Assembly: GCF_020736845.1 (NCBI RefSeq) | Contig: NZ_JAFFQR010000112.1 | Location: forward strand, 984,911 to 1,048,910 | DNA: 64,000 nt | Reading direction: 5' to 3' | From: Paenibacillus farraposensis | Lineage (GTDB): Bacteria > Bacillota > Bacilli > Paenibacillales > Paenibacillaceae | Shown: positions 10,901 to 18,170 of the stretch, in pieces | Position numbering within the stretch: position 1 is the first letter of the stretch | Layout of the letters: every line of letters starts with the position of its first letter | Notes under the pieces: generated by a model | Database searches by the model: none | Told to the model about the DNA's origin: nothing | The model's input: the letters and a program-made list of their open reading frames with translations, nothing else | Position numbers and translations under genes: made by a program

Positions 10901-11279
10901 TCATATAGTCTTCATAGCTATCTGAACGAGATTTCTCAAAATATTCAGGATTGTTAGTTGGTTCGTATAATTTAGCCTCTACGTTCTTAATCTTTCGACC
11001 CGGAAATTGAAACTTATAAGTAAATGTAGCCATCCCCTGCATGTTCTTGTTTGGTTGTTTTCCATCATCAGTTACCCAACCACCAGCAGTATTCTTCCAC
11101 ATGTCGAAATACATCATGCCTACAAAGTATCGATTATTCTTTTCCGCAAAATAGTTCAAAGGAGTAACTTCTTCTGTATTAGCTAATACCTTCTGTATCG
11201 AAAATGAAAAAGATGGGAGTCGTAAAAGTATCAATACCCCTACCAGTATTAACAACAAAATGCGTTTGGTAGTCTGCAT
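7998..11279 (-). CDS. Large secreted protein of unknown function (1093 aa)
   Basis: The N-terminus has a basic start and a hydrophobic stretch (MQTTKRILLLILVGVLILLR) ending near ANTEE, consistent with a signal peptide. The mature part is rich in beta-strand-like segments. A stretch near residues 205-290 resembles MucBP/Rib-type repeats (KHFTTDGKSLNNVF, then YEYVGYKKSTTG). There is a low-complexity Pro/Ser/Gly linker near residue 480 and several Cys residues (ESCPNCAAN, VVCSRPVPG, TGQCTYT). No catalytic motif was recognised. I have a weak recollection of similar Paenibacillus proteins carrying a DUF5704 label; this needs a domain search. It starts 3 bases after the stop of the stalk-domain gene 11283-12230, so the two are probably one operon with linked extracellular roles. 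Confidence 0.75.
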   Translation of the reverse strand: MQTTKRILLLILVGVLILLRLPSFSFSIQKVLANTEEVTPLNYFAEKNNRYFVGMMYFDMWKNTAGGWVTDDGKQPNKNMQGMATFTYKFQFPGRKIKNVEAKLYEPTNNPEYFEKSRSDSYEDYMSSISGGPKGGTKDSDIQPFQKKGLGTDSTVIPISVNIRLNAERPRDIKLESCPNCAANVEAYRIYQPILFKIELESNLIVKHFTTDGKSLNNVFTPIEDELKPDQAYEFTPPTHSKYEYVGYKKSTTGKPPSGDILPGIVPGFTYDGSFGQFTAYLYYKEGQGCPKPGESQEGVPTDCEDEEQPPKGVVCSRPVPGLRLETADLEPTVSAVIKADQRGREQFDVSKGIPTSESLYGQVQAKRYLFQHKFVNMTGQCTYTVNLKREYRLTWRPKEKSRRNETVKKTYTYKIVRPYSYWTIDNLEVYGIQQATLRNYSLPNEAITLRPKFYTPPSYIAVTEGNFYPPPAPGTVDAGSRSKNGGSSKPSVPDERSALQSKAEGAVKEIEVENDTLIFENRIIMNPERVKVNGPKPGVIPTSGTIGPDVLYNPGHVIDKHKINKANTVSSGDITFAILKGNIRGGADKTFTIQGINTVTVHTPVVNLSRVSDDAAHNQKTKPTKGRSALILERPFRVSISTAGPHLNIPGYGDREYAKYVRTKQVRFPFDVYNQGKTQFYARGTWIDIPVLQLDADFYLPVWVDEGNYTVDFRTIAENAPDGFTEQRHANKDLAHHVANDVVNIEVIGRMYDFHITDIADYHWERVFRQHKGSPVHSGLSYWTGLGSIDGLPRGNPEPFTLPIRPGSHPYEGYRNVAVKTGYHFKFDLKTKGNMFGAKDGIRITPSFYWVSRDGRQREEVDLYTHAGSRKFIRLGSAEDREKRYVILNERLRNVPSDEMQDTAAYKYKYELSETQRSQLTLERYIALYAQRITRKKTWIGRYDWLVLPSAVRTLIGPKTNLPEGVDVDRANAAIQRWYGEYSLPADVYVVTKGTNLRNESRHRVLNEHANIFKKTGYIVVRFNLESLRQGDTGHPHLQYIDGPLLNQWHLEGYRREIQDPYGHTFHLQDGDIVFYHADQSSRDDFSSFVPH

Positions 11280-11282
11280 ATA

Positions 11283-12230
11283 TTAATTACCCTTCCATGG
11301 GTTGGCCATTAATGGTACGTAGTCTGTAGACCCACCATAAAATCCGATATATTGAATATCTTGGAGTTTAAAAGATTTATAATTTTTTATTCCATAGTAC
11401 ATTTCGTCAACAGAAGAATAAATTTTATAGTAGATCATCTTTGTCCCGTCACCGTTATCTTGCGTAAGTTCATCCATAGGATAACGATACCTCGTATCGT
11501 TATCCTTCGTGATATAAAATAATGGACTTGCTGTAGACGTAGTTTTAATCCTGACTTTTAAGTAGGGAACTCCTTCTAAAGAAGTATAAGGTTCAACTGA
11601 ATAGATTTCGCGCAATAATTTGACAGGAAAATCTGATTGTTTAAAAATTATAGCTTTGCTATACTCTTGACCTTTTCTATTTTTAAGTAAAAATTGATCT
11701 TTAGAAAATGCCTTCTTATACGGCTCAATACTCACCGCATGATGCCCCGTATCCTCCAGCGTAGCGATTCCCTTCTTCCCAATCCAGACCCAGCGGCTAA
11801 CCTTATCCCACTCCACGGTCTGACCTAAGCCTTCACTTACAAGCCGTAACGGCACAAAAGTACGGTTCTGCTTCAAAATAATCTTCGTTTCATATGTTTT
11901 GGTCTGTCCGTCCACAGTGGCAGTGTTTTGTCCGACTGTCATGCTAACGGCATGTGCCTCATTTTTGATCGACACAGCCAATTGACCGCCTGTTTTCTCC
12001 CACCCGACCTTCGCTCCCAAGGCCTCGGATACAAAACGAATGGGAACCATCACGTAATCGTTACTATCTTGAAAAGGTTTAGCGTCCGGGAACTGCATCT
12101 TTTTTGCGTTTAACAACACCTCAATCGGTTTTGAACTGCTGCCTGCCGCCTCCGTCGTTGGCATTGTACATGTCGTACCCCATAGCAGCATGACTGCGGT
12201 CAAACTCAACATCCATTTTTTCATAGTCAT
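11283..12230 (-). CDS. Secreted stalk-domain (copper amine oxidase N-terminal-like) protein
   Basis: The 315-aa product has a signal peptide (MTMKKWMLSLTAVMLLWGTT, cleavage near TEAAG) and two tandem stalk repeats: VMVPIRFVSEALGAKVGWEK near residues 60-80 and TFVPLRLVSEGLGQTVEWDK near 124-145. These are the PxRxxxExLGxxVxW modules common in Paenibacillus exported proteins. The C-terminal 150 residues are not recognised. A GGGGATAG ribosome binding site precedes the first ATG by 8 bases. It is immediately upstream of the 1093-aa secreted protein and probably cotranscribed. Confidence 0.85.
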   Translation of the reverse strand: MTMKKWMLSLTAVMLLWGTTCTMPTTEAAGSSSKPIEVLLNAKKMQFPDAKPFQDSNDYVMVPIRFVSEALGAKVGWEKTGGQLAVSIKNEAHAVSMTVGQNTATVDGQTKTYETKIILKQNRTFVPLRLVSEGLGQTVEWDKVSRWVWIGKKGIATLEDTGHHAVSIEPYKKAFSKDQFLLKNRKGQEYSKAIIFKQSDFPVKLLREIYSVEPYTSLEGVPYLKVRIKTTSTASPLFYITKDNDTRYRYPMDELTQDNGDGTKMIYYKIYSSVDEMYYGIKNYKSFKLQDIQYIGFYGGSTDYVPLMANPWKGN

Positions 12231-12490
12231 ATCTCTATCCCCTTTGTCAACTTAAACTATAAACTATGTATATCAGCCGTACTCTCATAAACCTATCGCA
12301 TCCCCCACTTTCGGAAAATACTGGATGCAACTTATATATTATATGGTTTCCCTATTACAAAATCTATAAGGAAATTCCAAATAGATGGGTAACTTTCAAT
12401 TGGCTAATATAGCAACGTTTTATTTCCTTAATATCAGAGGACCAGTTCCTTTAAGTAGTTAAATCTCTCAAAAATCCCTCAAAAAACCAA

Positions 12491-12532
12491 CAAAAAAGGA
12501 CTGCCTCTCCCTAGTTAAGGAAGAAACAGCCC
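12491..12532 (-). terminator. Rho-independent terminator (minus strand)
   Basis: A 14-pair stem (GGGCTGTTTCTTCC against GGGAGAGGCAGTCC, using some G-U pairs) is followed by TTTTTTG on the minus strand. It follows the broken FAD-oxidoreductase operon. Elsewhere in 12231-12907 no gene is seen; the AT-rich part near 12260-12440 probably includes the promoter of the stalk-domain operon. Confidence 0.65.
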
Positions 12533-12907
12533 GTGTACTTCACGCGCAAACAACTATGAAATAAATCAGTTCATAACCCAATTGTTCCAGCACCATCCAA
12601 CATTTTCTCTATCATAAATCATAGTCGACTAAAAATCAAACTCGTAAACCATCTCAAATGACATCTACCCAACGCTAACCTTCAGCCAATACCACCTCGT
12701 TCAGTGCGAACGGTCTAGCTTTTATACGTGCTTTTTTTGCTTTAAGCATCATCTTCCGTTTCTCCTTTAAGACGAATTAGGAATGTAAAAAAAGTAAGCA
12801 CATATCAGCATAACTAGCGATTATACGCTATACTCCGCTGCCAGAGGTTTGCTCTCACTGCTGGTACAACTGCGTTCGCGCCTCTGTAATGCCGGGATGA
12901 AACTGAA

Positions 12908-14037
12908 TTAGCCCGTTCTTCCGTGTAAAATCGACCTCGCGGATCGTCCCTCCTGTACCCGCTGTTCTCCTTTGGCTCCGCCGAGTCCGACTGCGTGGAC
13001 CATGGAAGCGGCAGCCAATCGGCCTTAGCCCATGGCGACCAGGCCGATTTCGATGCCGGTAATATTCCCGGCAACGTACAGTCCTTTGAGCGAGGTTTCC
13101 ATTTGCTCACCGTGAAGTGGTACATGCCCGCTCAACTCGGGGTTGTATACGAATTCGCACCCGGCGACCGCCGCCAGCTCGGCGAGCGGATACAGTCTGC
13201 CGCTCAGCGCTACGAAGTCGGCGGGTTCGACGCGCTCGCTGCCGGGAATAGGCGAGCCGTCCGGTTTGACATGGACCAGGGTCACGGATTCGATCCGGTC
13301 CCGCCCGTTGACGGACAGCACGGCCGTCCGCAAACGAATCGGGATATCCCACAGGCGGAAGCCTCTGTAGGGATAAGCGTGCGATAAGTCCCTCCAATCG
13401 CATCGCCGCTGCCGGCTTCCCGCGATACGTATCCAGGCGGCTGGGTCCAGACCTGACAGCTGAAGCAGCAGCTTCGCGGAGGCTGTTGGATTTGCCGCCG
13501 CACCAGCCAGCGGATGGGTGCACGGAAGTGTAATCGCTACCACCTTCACCCCGTCGACGGACAGCTCGCGGGCAATCGCCATGGACAGGACGTTCATGCC
13601 TACAATAATGCCGCGTTCCCCTGGCTTAACATAATGAACGTTGGTCATCACCTGCGCGGCCCCGCTGGACATCACGCCTGGCAGCGTCCAGCCGTCCAGC
13701 GGCAGCTCCGGTGGCCAGTAATACGTAGTCGGCAGTGAATAATCCACAGGAGGTGGAAATTTCCCATGTTGTCGTATATTCCATGCCATGCACCGATACG
13801 CCATAGCGGATGTCAACCCCAAGCTCGCTGCAACGGGTGATCAGGCTCATCGGACACATGCTTTCTAACCCACTATCCTTTGCTGCCTTCCTCATGATAT
13901 TGTCCGGGCATCCTCCCGCCTGGCTCAGTAAACTCATCCAATACCATGACCGGCAATCCTTGTTCAGATGCTGTAGCCGCTGCTGACAATCCGGCGGGAC
14001 CTGCTCCAATGACGATGAGATGCGCCATTTTATTCAT
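12908..14037 (-). pseudogene. NAD(P)/FAD-dependent oxidoreductase (HcnB / opine-proline oxidase type), broken
   Basis: From ATG 14037 the frame gives MNKMAHLIVIGAGPAGLSAA, a perfect dinucleotide-binding start, then VMVLDEFTEPGGRMPGQYHE before a stop. Homology continues in other frames (LTADYVLLATGAA-like, GWTLPGVMSSGAAQVMTN, GERGIIVGMNVLSMAIAREL) and ends GLYVAGNITGIEIGLVAMG. There the expected GQGRLAAAS is interrupted because a CAA codon reads TAA. At least two frameshifts and one nonsense change are therefore present. The enzyme class is the large FAD subunit of HcnABC-like or opine/proline/sarcosine dehydrogenases. It overlaps the 2Fe-2S gene upstream by ATGA. Confidence 0.85.
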
Positions 14038-14368
14038 GTCACGATTCTCCCTGTAATTTCATTCGAAAGCTGTCTGCCTGATTCTACGATCATGCCTCCC
14101 TCCAACCTGGACAGACAGGAGCGGACAGTGCCGAGCGAATGAATCGTCATCGGCATTCGTTACAGTGTCCAATGGCGGAATATACGCCCCTGGCTGTGCC
14201 GGATTCCTCTTGCCTTCTCAGCAAACGAACGCCGCTCGCCAGCAGCGCTGCCGAGAGCGACTCTCCAGCCAATCCCTGCATGGGAGGACCGTCAAAAACA
14301 AAAGACACCTGGCTCCGCTCCGGCTTCGTTCCCAGAATAGGATGGTTCACAATACGCGCGCGACTCAT
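14034..14368 (-). pseudogene. (2Fe-2S)-binding small subunit (HcnA type), broken
   Basis: From ATG 14368 (AGAGGGGG site upstream) the product starts MSRARIVNHPILGTKPERSQ and includes FDGPPMQGLAGESLSAALLA. The iron-sulfur segment reads GVYSAIGHCNECR, where the first cluster Cys expected before AIG is Ser. A one-base loss then shifts the frame; the remainder reads SLGTVRSCLSRLEGGMIVES in another frame down to the TGA at 14034. Both the missing Cys and the frameshift point to a dead gene. It formed an operon with the FAD subunit; the third HcnC-like oxidase subunit is not present here. Confidence 0.8.
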
Positions 14369-14508
14369 AAAGAATCCCCCTCTGCCAGCTGACCAACGGA
14401 GGATATTCCCTCCAATGAAGTTTCCTCCAATAAAGAGATTTCCTTTGAAGATTTTCTCACAAATGAACTGCATAAAGTGATAAGCAAATAGTACAACACT
14501 TCGACGAT

Positions 14509-14928
14509 TTGAATAAATTCACAGTAACTTATGATGAAACATATGAAATATGGACATCATTGACCCCTTCAGAAAAAGCGTTAACTGTTTCCAGTCCAGT
14601 AAATGCGGCTCTCACTAAATCTGCTCGTGACAAAGCGTACCAATACACTAGAAATAATTATGGTAGAAGTGGTTCGGGAGATGTTTCAGATGCTTTTCGG
14701 CATGCTGTCTGGAACGCTCTAATGTGTAAATATATTAGCAAAGATTGGGCAAAGGCGATGGCTACGGCACACGAGGATAAGGATGCGGCCTACTTTAGCA
14801 AAGTTTTTCCCGATGGATTCACTGGAAGGCAACACACCAATATGGACCTAAATAATAATCAGAAAGGAAGGGACTGCTGGAATGTTTTAACGGATAGCCA
14901 ATTCTTTGTATCAGATGGGGATCTATAA
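14509..14928 (+). CDS. Orphan toxin-like C-terminal module (DUF6973-like), probably N-truncated
   Basis: The 139-aa frame has a central block DAFRHAVWNALMCKYISKDW, AHE, then MDLNNNQKGR, a pattern I associate with C-terminal modules of polymorphic toxins and wall-associated proteins (DUF6973-like; recalled, not searched). The only start is a TTG at 14509 without a ribosome binding site, and the frame is open back to 14476 (SDKQIVQHFDDLNKF) right where the flanking broken 2Fe-2S gene region ends. This looks like a toxin tip cut from its carrier. A lipoprotein gene follows 130 bases later and may be its immunity partner (inference). Confidence 0.6.
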   Translation: MNKFTVTYDETYEIWTSLTPSEKALTVSSPVNAALTKSARDKAYQYTRNNYGRSGSGDVSDAFRHAVWNALMCKYISKDWAKAMATAHEDKDAAYFSKVFPDGFTGRQHTNMDLNNNQKGRDCWNVLTDSQFFVSDGDL

Positions 14929-15057
14929 AATAGAGTTATCGCAAAAATCAGAGCTGAGGAAATGGTAGCCCTACGGTAAATATTGTAAAATATCATGGAG
15001 ACAGAGATAACATCAACTGTCTCTATGATACTTTAGTATAAGAAAGGGGAACTTATA

Positions 15058-15453
15058 ATGGGTAAAGTTTTACCCATATTTATTTTTTTATTTATAGTGA
15101 GTGGCTGTGACCTTTTTAAAAGTACTTCCTTACCAAGCATGACTGCAAAGTCTGACGATACGGAAATCCCAACAGTTTTAGTGTCCTACTTATGGGGTGC
15201 AAAGACTCAGTATGGGATCCCTTGGGAAATTATGCAACCAAAGCCTGCTGTTACTGTACCGAAAGGTGCAACTATAAATCTTGTATTTGATTCTGAGCCC
15301 AAAGAGGTAGCTGCTAGTGAAATTCTAAATAAAAAGGACTTTAAAGAAATTGATATAAAAGATAAAAAAATAGTTGTCCCGGAAACAAAAGGTATCATAT
15401 TATTTTCGTTTATGCAACATGGGCTAATAGTAGAACCGCAGATTATGCTTTAA
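15058..15453 (+). CDS. Lipoprotein, C-terminus frameshifted
   Basis: The product starts MGKVLPIFIFLFIVSGCDLF, a lipoprotein signal with lipobox VSGC, behind an AAAGGGG site. The body (VSYLWGAKTQYGIPWEIMQP, then a PKGATINLVF beta segment) looks like a small Ig-like domain. After GIILFSF the annotated frame reads MQHGLIVEPQIML and stops, while the adjacent frame reads YATWANSRTADYALKIHVKE and stops at 15473, a more natural ending. One T appears to be missing near 15408-15412. This is either a real frameshift or a sequencing error. It follows the orphan toxin module in the same direction. Confidence 0.65.
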   Translation: MGKVLPIFIFLFIVSGCDLFKSTSLPSMTAKSDDTEIPTVLVSYLWGAKTQYGIPWEIMQPKPAVTVPKGATINLVFDSEPKEVAASEILNKKDFKEIDIKDKKIVVPETKGIILFSFMQHGLIVEPQIML

Positions 15454-15618
15454 AGATTCATGTAAAAGAGTAAACAAAAAGCGTAAGGATACACCAGCAT
15501 CGTTAAAATTGAGATTATTCAGAAATTTCTCTAGTAAAATCATTTTGTAACTATTACTTTTGATAACCCAAAAAATCTCGAGATTTGATTATTTCGGGGC
15601 TACATATTCAGAAGATAG

Positions 15619-15813
15619 GTTAGAGAACTGTTAGCGTCCTTTAACACCATCTTCGGGCACACAAGCCATACAAGGCGTAAGCAGCTTGTGCATATGCTGC
15701 TAAAGAAAATTACAGTAACTGGGGATAGGAAAATTAATCGAATTGAATTAAGGTTCGACAAGATACCTATCCAATTACTAATTAAATATGAAGTGTCAAC
15801 CAACGAAAGTTAA
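15619..15813 (+). pseudogene. Large serine recombinase C-terminal remnant
   Basis: The frame from 15619 reads LLASFNTIFGHTSHTRRKQL followed by VHMLLKKITVTGDRKINRIE and ends LLIKYEVSTNES before TAA at 15811. This is the ending typical of large serine recombinases (coiled region, then the conserved KKITV-type strand). No catalytic domain is present nearby. It is a trace of an excised or deleted integrated element. Confidence 0.6.
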
Positions 15814-15820
15814 ACACTCG

Positions 15821-15850
15821 ACAAGGCCATCCTTTAAAGAATGGCCTTTC
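15821..15850 (+). terminator. Hairpin after the recombinase remnant
   Basis: AAGGCCAT at 15823-15830 pairs with ATGGCCTTT at 15841-15849. The downstream T-tract is short (TTTCGTT), so termination strength is uncertain. Confidence 0.5.
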
Positions 15851-15981
15851 GTTGATACACCGTGTACTTTTGTACAAGTAATTCTATTTATAAAAAGTAA
15901 AATTACTATAAATCAAACCGAATTTTATCTGTTTTTTCCTCAAGAATCGAGAGCGTGAAATATTATGTGTAAATAGAAACA

Positions 15982-16158
15982 GGAAGACCTTTTCTAGTAG
16001 AATGAAGTCACCACAACGACATTCACAGAAAAGAGGTCTTCCCTATGAATCATTTTACAACAGATTTAGTCCAGGCTCCTGTCACCAAACAGGATGTTAC
16101 TCAGGTTTTCCGTGAGGCAGTCCCAACCGTGCCTGTTCGTCGAACAGCTTGCAGTTGA
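15982..16158 (+). mobile_element. IS256-type insertion sequence end with truncated transposase
   Basis: Two near-complementary blocks, GGAAGACCTTTTCT at 15982-15995 and AGAAAAGAGGTCTTCC at 16027-16042, sit just before an ATG at 16045. The short frame starts MNHFTTDLVQAPVTKQDVTQ, the N-terminus of IS256/mutator-family transposases in Bacilli, and ends after 37 residues at a TGA (16156). The rest of the element is missing, and the xylanase gene ends 5 bases later. The element end was probably truncated by a rearrangement that joined it to the xylanase region. Confidence 0.65.
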
Positions 16159-16162
16159 GTGG

Positions 16163-16801
16163 TTACCACACCGTTACGTTAGAGCTCCCACTACTCTGAT
16201 ACCCCTCTGTTGCTAACACCTGGTAAGACCAGCTATTCCCCAGATTCATTCCTTTGCTCGCCCATGCTTTCACGTGGTTGCTGAAAGTGATCGTGGAGTT
16301 GCCCCCGGTCGGTCTCTTCGTCTGTCGAACACTCCAGTACTGAATAAACGTCGATTTTTGGCCTTCAATGGAAGGTGCGTCGTATCGCATTGTTGTGTAG
16401 ATGTCATATGTGCCTCCATCACTGGTCACCGTACCTTTATACGTTCCGGTAGGTCGATAGGTCCCCCAGCTATCAACGACGTAATATTCGATGAGTGAGT
16501 TTCTCGTCCACCCGTAGAGAGCCAAATATCCATTACCGGACGGCGCCCAGACACCGGCATTGTAGTTAATCGTTCTGTTTGGCGATCCAGTAGTCCAGCC
16601 TTTGCCGACAACAAAATTCCCGGTATTCTTCCATGTTACGCTGTAATTACCGCCTGATCCATTAACAGCATTGACCGTTCCGCCGCCATCGGTCCAATTT
16701 TGCCAATAGTCTGTCGCTGCACTTGAGGTTGTTGCAAACAACCCAAAACTCATGGAAGCTGCAAGAACTACCGTCATCATTTTCTTACTAAACTTAAACA
16801 T
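16163..16801 (-). CDS. xynA: Endo-1,4-beta-xylanase, GH11
   Basis: The 212-aa product has a 28-residue signal peptide (cleavage after TSSAA) and the beta-jelly-roll of GH11. The nucleophile lies in SLIEYYVVDSWGTYRPTG (E105) and the acid/base in VLATEGYQSSG (E199). It is secreted and cuts xylan internally. Length and sequence closely follow Bacillus XynA. An AGGAGGTAGAGT site precedes the ATG. A cre site lies about 135 bases upstream. Its 3' end lies against an IS256-type remnant. Confidence 0.96.
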   Translation of the reverse strand: MFKFSKKMMTVVLAASMSFGLFATTSSAATDYWQNWTDGGGTVNAVNGSGGNYSVTWKNTGNFVVGKGWTTGSPNRTINYNAGVWAPSGNGYLALYGWTRNSLIEYYVVDSWGTYRPTGTYKGTVTSDGGTYDIYTTMRYDAPSIEGQKSTFIQYWSVRQTKRPTGGNSTITFSNHVKAWASKGMNLGNSWSYQVLATEGYQSSGSSNVTVW

Positions 16802-16933
16802 ACTCTACCTCCTAAAATTTTTGTGTTTGTCCTATACCCTGCTCGTTGGGTTGATTCTCTTTGCAGTATCACTTACTCGTGCCATATTCCGTATTTTTTT
16901 ACTTTTACCTCCTTTCTGAGTGAAATTATACAA

Positions 16934-16947
16934 TGACAGCGGTTACA
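16934..16947. promoter_or_regulatory. cre site (CcpA) upstream of xynA
   Basis: TGACAGCGGTTACA fits the cre consensus TGWNANCGNTNWCA at every position. It lies about 135 bases upstream of xynA, as expected for catabolite repression of a xylanase gene. Function is inferred. Confidence 0.6.
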
Positions 16948-17241
16948 TAAAAACCTAGCAAATTAAAGCTTTAACTCTATTATGTTTAGCTTTCATTGAA
17001 TTTTATAGAACCCGTCGAAGGGTAATCAGGCCTCGTAACGTTGGAAGAAGGTCTTCGCTGCTTTTTATTCATTCGAGCAATAGGCGAATTCATTTTTTAT
17101 GTTTTCCTTTTTAGATATTCACCTAATCAGCAACGATACCAAGTTCTTGTCCTTTAAGGCAATGGAATCAAGTCCTGTACTCCGTCACCTTTGTAATCTT
17201 TGGTTGTTGAGGGTTTTCCGTAGGTTCTCAAATTATTCATT

Positions 17242-17415
17242 TTACCTGTAACGTTTAGGATTATCCGTCTGACCGAGAATAAAGTCGATGCTCACCTTGT
17301 GGAAATCCGCTAATTTGATTAAGACAACACTGGGGCGGTCCAGGTTCCCTTTTCATAATCGGGAATAGTTCGTTTGTGAGATATGTAAAAAGTCGGCACC
17401 AAGTTGAACAGGAAC
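17242..17415 (-). pseudogene. XRE-family helix-turn-helix regulator remnant
   Basis: On the minus strand the frame reads ISQTNYSRL, a stop in place of the expected Glu, then VVLIKLADFHKVSIDFILGQ and TDNPKRYR before TAA at 17242. This is the second half of a SinR/ImmR-like XRE domain (SQxxYSRLEKG...LIKLADxxxVSxDxILGxTDNPKR). It is broken by a frameshift in the recognition-helix region and lacks its N-terminus. Confidence 0.6.
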
Positions 17416-17441
17416 GAATGGGGCGAATGGGGCGAATGGGG
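17415..17441. repeat. Three copies of a 9-base direct repeat
   Basis: CGAATGGGG occurs three times in tandem at 17415-17423, 17424-17432 and 17433-17441, immediately before the structured repeat that begins GCTGTACAAGC. Confidence 0.85.
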
Positions 17442-17547
17442 CTGTACAAGCAATAGCGTTCGCCTTTGTGCCCGGATTTCAACCTTTTTAGTTTGATTAA
17501 GAAATCCGGGCACAACAGCGATGGGAAGTACCATCCGACCGCGTAGT
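17441..17547. repeat. Dispersed structured repeat, copy 1
   Basis: The segment begins GCTGTACAAGCAATAGCG, has TCGCCTTTG, then a perfect 13-base inverted repeat (GTGCCCGGATTTC at 17468-17480 against 17501-17513), and ends AACAGCGAT...CCGACCGCGTAG. Copies or parts recur at 17961-18134 and 29465-29512. No protein is supported in it. Confidence 0.65.
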
Positions 17548-17625
17548 GGTGTCTAATGTACATTTTTAGCTCAGTTTGTATACTAAAAAAATTTATGCGA
17601 ATAGCGCATAAATATCAATATGTAG

Positions 17626-17860
17626 CTTCTACGTGTAGTAAACTTTGCCTTGGGTGATGATTTACGTGAGGAAAAAAGACTTAGCACAACAGAATTTATA
17701 GAGAGGCATGATAAACATGATTTTGGAGGATATGTATTAAAGTCAATTGTTCCTTAACCACCGCAGGGTCAGCTTATACGTGTCTAGCTTGTTATCAGCT
17801 TCATTTTTGTCCGCGATCAGCTTAAGGATGGAGCCTTGGACCCAGTTTGCAGTACGCCCT
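17626..17860. other. Unassigned short coding-like fragments
   Basis: On the plus strand a frame ending at 17757 reads GDDLREEKRLSTTEFIERHD then KHDFGGYVLKSIVP. On the minus strand an overlapping frame ending at 17743 reads GRTANWVQGSILKLIADKNE then ADNKLDTYKLTLRWLRNN. Either could be the tail of a lost gene; neither has a start or ribosome binding site and I do not recognise the family. The remaining parts of 16802-18170 hold the cre site, the XRE remnant, the repeats and a terminator. Confidence 0.3.
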
Positions 17861-17864
17861 GCAA

Positions 17865-17900
17865 TTGCAAAAGGGAGATGGCGCTTTGCCATCTCCCTTG
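17865..17900 (-). terminator. Rho-independent terminator, probably for the amino-acid ABC operon
   Basis: A 10-pair stem GGGAGATGGC / GCCATCTCCC with a short loop lies at 17873-17899. On the minus strand it is followed by TTTTGC. The plus-strand side also has a T-rich tail, so it could act in both directions. Confidence 0.6.
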
Positions 17901-17960
17901 CTCTTATTCTTATTCTTACTATACTCCCTGCTTAAAAACATATTGCCTGCACAGGTGATC

Positions 17961-18134
17961 GTAAGCGGAGCGGGCAGAATTGTTCCGGAGAAGCGTAGCG
18001 GTCGGCTAAAAGCTTTCCGAAGGAAAGCTCGCATCGTAAGCATAAGCTGTCCCCGGATTTTCACCTCTTCATTCCTATTCCAATGAAAAATCCGGGGATA
18101 ACAGCGATCGGAAGAATAATCTGCACGCGCAGCG
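17961..18134. repeat. Dispersed structured repeat, copy 2
   Basis: This copy carries AAGCGTAGCGGTCGGC, an inner hairpin AGCTTTCCGAAGGAAAGCT, a perfect 12-base inverted repeat (TCCCCGGATTTT at 18050-18061 against 18087-18098), then AACAGCGATCGGAAG and CACGCGCAGCGAC. The order of motifs parallels copy 1 (17441-17547). It lies between the ABC operon end and its likely terminator. Confidence 0.6.
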
Positions 18135-18170
18135 ACTCCCCGACACACACCGAAACAAGCAACTGTATTT

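Noticed and set aside
7998..11279. Idea that the 1093-aa protein is an enzyme of polysaccharide breakdown
   Set aside because: No catalytic motif of a known glycosidase, lyase or esterase family was found; the MucBP-like part alone does not support an enzyme.
15600..15803. 67-aa minus-strand frame
   Set aside because: The plus strand reads as a serine recombinase tail here; the minus frame is hydrophobic only because it is antisense to Lys/Glu-rich codons.
17415..17441. Possible CRISPR or minisatellite array
   Set aside because: Only three 9-base units without spacers; it is a small slippage repeat.
17822..18148. 108-aa minus-strand frame across the structured repeat
   Set aside because: It crosses inverted repeats and a terminator, with no ribosome binding site or family resemblance.
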